From Chelydra serpentina (lineage: Eukaryota > Chordata > Testudines > Chelydridae), in the NCBI GenBank assembly GCA_037349315.1, contig JBAIAC010000014.1, forward strand, positions 29,861,001-29,925,000: DNA of 64,000 bases. The letters run 5' to 3'. Both the position numbers and the translations under genes were made by a program. Under the pieces are notes generated by a model. It saw nothing but the letters and a program-made list of their open reading frames with translations, was not told where the DNA came from and did not search any database. Shown piece by piece: positions 63,511 through 64,000 of this stretch (position 1 is the first letter of the stretch; each line of letters starts with the position of its first letter).

Positions 63511-64000
63511 CTCCTGTTGATTCCACATGTTTGCTTACTAAGCTGCAATACCTGCAGAAACTGTATGAAGTCCTTCACCACTGCCTCTTTCTGACTGCCA
63601 ATTTGTTTCTTGCATGTCAGCTCCACACGCCATGCCAGGAGTCTCGCAGGTTCTAGGCAAGCAGCTGACTCACTCTTTGCCCAGTGCAGGGAGTGCTTCC
63701 TCCCAGCTCCATGGACCTTTCCTAGAACATAACAGCCTCACCACAACTCTGCAGCTCCTCAGACAACACCATTACCATTAAAATGCCTTCTGTTAGTTGA
63801 GGGGGAAGGAGATGCTGGGCCAACACGTTTCTCACTGGAGGGGAGAGAGGATGAGAGAACAGACAGAGCAAAGCAAAGGGGTGGCTGTGCTTTTTTTTCT
63901 GTCCTGCTGTCCTCCTGTGAATAAATGTCTCAGCCCGGCAGCTCCCTCCCCGCCCCTACCCTCCCTTATCTGGAAATTCCTGTTAACTCCAGGGAAGCTG
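63511..64000. other. CRACD intron, no feature recognised
   Basis: Unique-looking sequence with CTCCCCGCCCC-type C-rich ends near 63940. No exon or repeat recognised. Confidence 0.5.

Noticed and set aside
59510..64000. Upstream CRACD exons
   Set aside because: No block resembling the conserved CRACD N-terminus was found on the minus strand; the region is a PLE, a hAT miniature and unrecognised intron.

Overview
The window is vertebrate nuclear DNA, most likely from a turtle. Two single-copy genes are split by canonical GT-AG introns. The space between exons is packed with sauropsid repeats: CR1-type LINEs on both strands, a tortoise-type tRNA-derived SINE, Penelope-like elements (PLEs) with a GIY-YIG endonuclease, DIRS fragments, many hAT miniature elements with 8-bp target duplications, PIF/Harbinger miniatures and solo LTRs. 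The turtle call rests on the SINE and the repeat mix; the vertebrate call is certain.

Layout. (1) 1-3,530: CR1 and DIRS debris. (2) 3,533-31,331, plus strand: the last ten coding exons of AASDH (the ACSF4 / 2-aminoadipic 6-semialdehyde dehydrogenase family gene), from the middle of its adenylation domain through a carrier domain and a PQQ-type beta-propeller to the stop codon. Its 3'UTR runs to about 32,010. Its introns hold solo LTRs, SINEs, hAT elements and, in the last intron, an antisense CR1 about 6 kb across that was broken by at least four later insertions. (3) About 34,090-59,507, minus strand: the 3' part of CRACD (KIAA1211, an actin capping-protein inhibitor), with one 3.3-kb exon, three short terminal exons and an inferred 3.1-kb 3'UTR. 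The two genes converge tail to tail, the same neighbour order as human chromosome 4q12 (recalled). (4) CRACD introns hold a pseudogene of a repetitive cysteine-rich protein, a 49-bp minisatellite, five hAT miniatures with target duplications, two large LINEs and an inverted hAT relic. (5) 59,570-64,000: a nearly complete PLE split by a Harbinger miniature, then mostly unremarkable intron. The first exons of both genes lie outside the window.

The two genes are not known to work together. AASDH is a cytosolic adenylating, carrier-bearing enzyme; CRACD regulates actin filament ends. The most notable coding observation is a 14-copy, 42-bp in-frame repeat in CRACD that adds 196 charged, probably helical residues. 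The most notable non-coding ones are a self-complementary array inside a Tigger-like element, an almost perfect palindrome made of two PLE tails, PLE and LINE genes split by DNA transposons with exact target duplications, and two SINEs sharing one head but carrying different LINE tails. I found no bacterial-style operon, CRISPR array or clearly new biological system.
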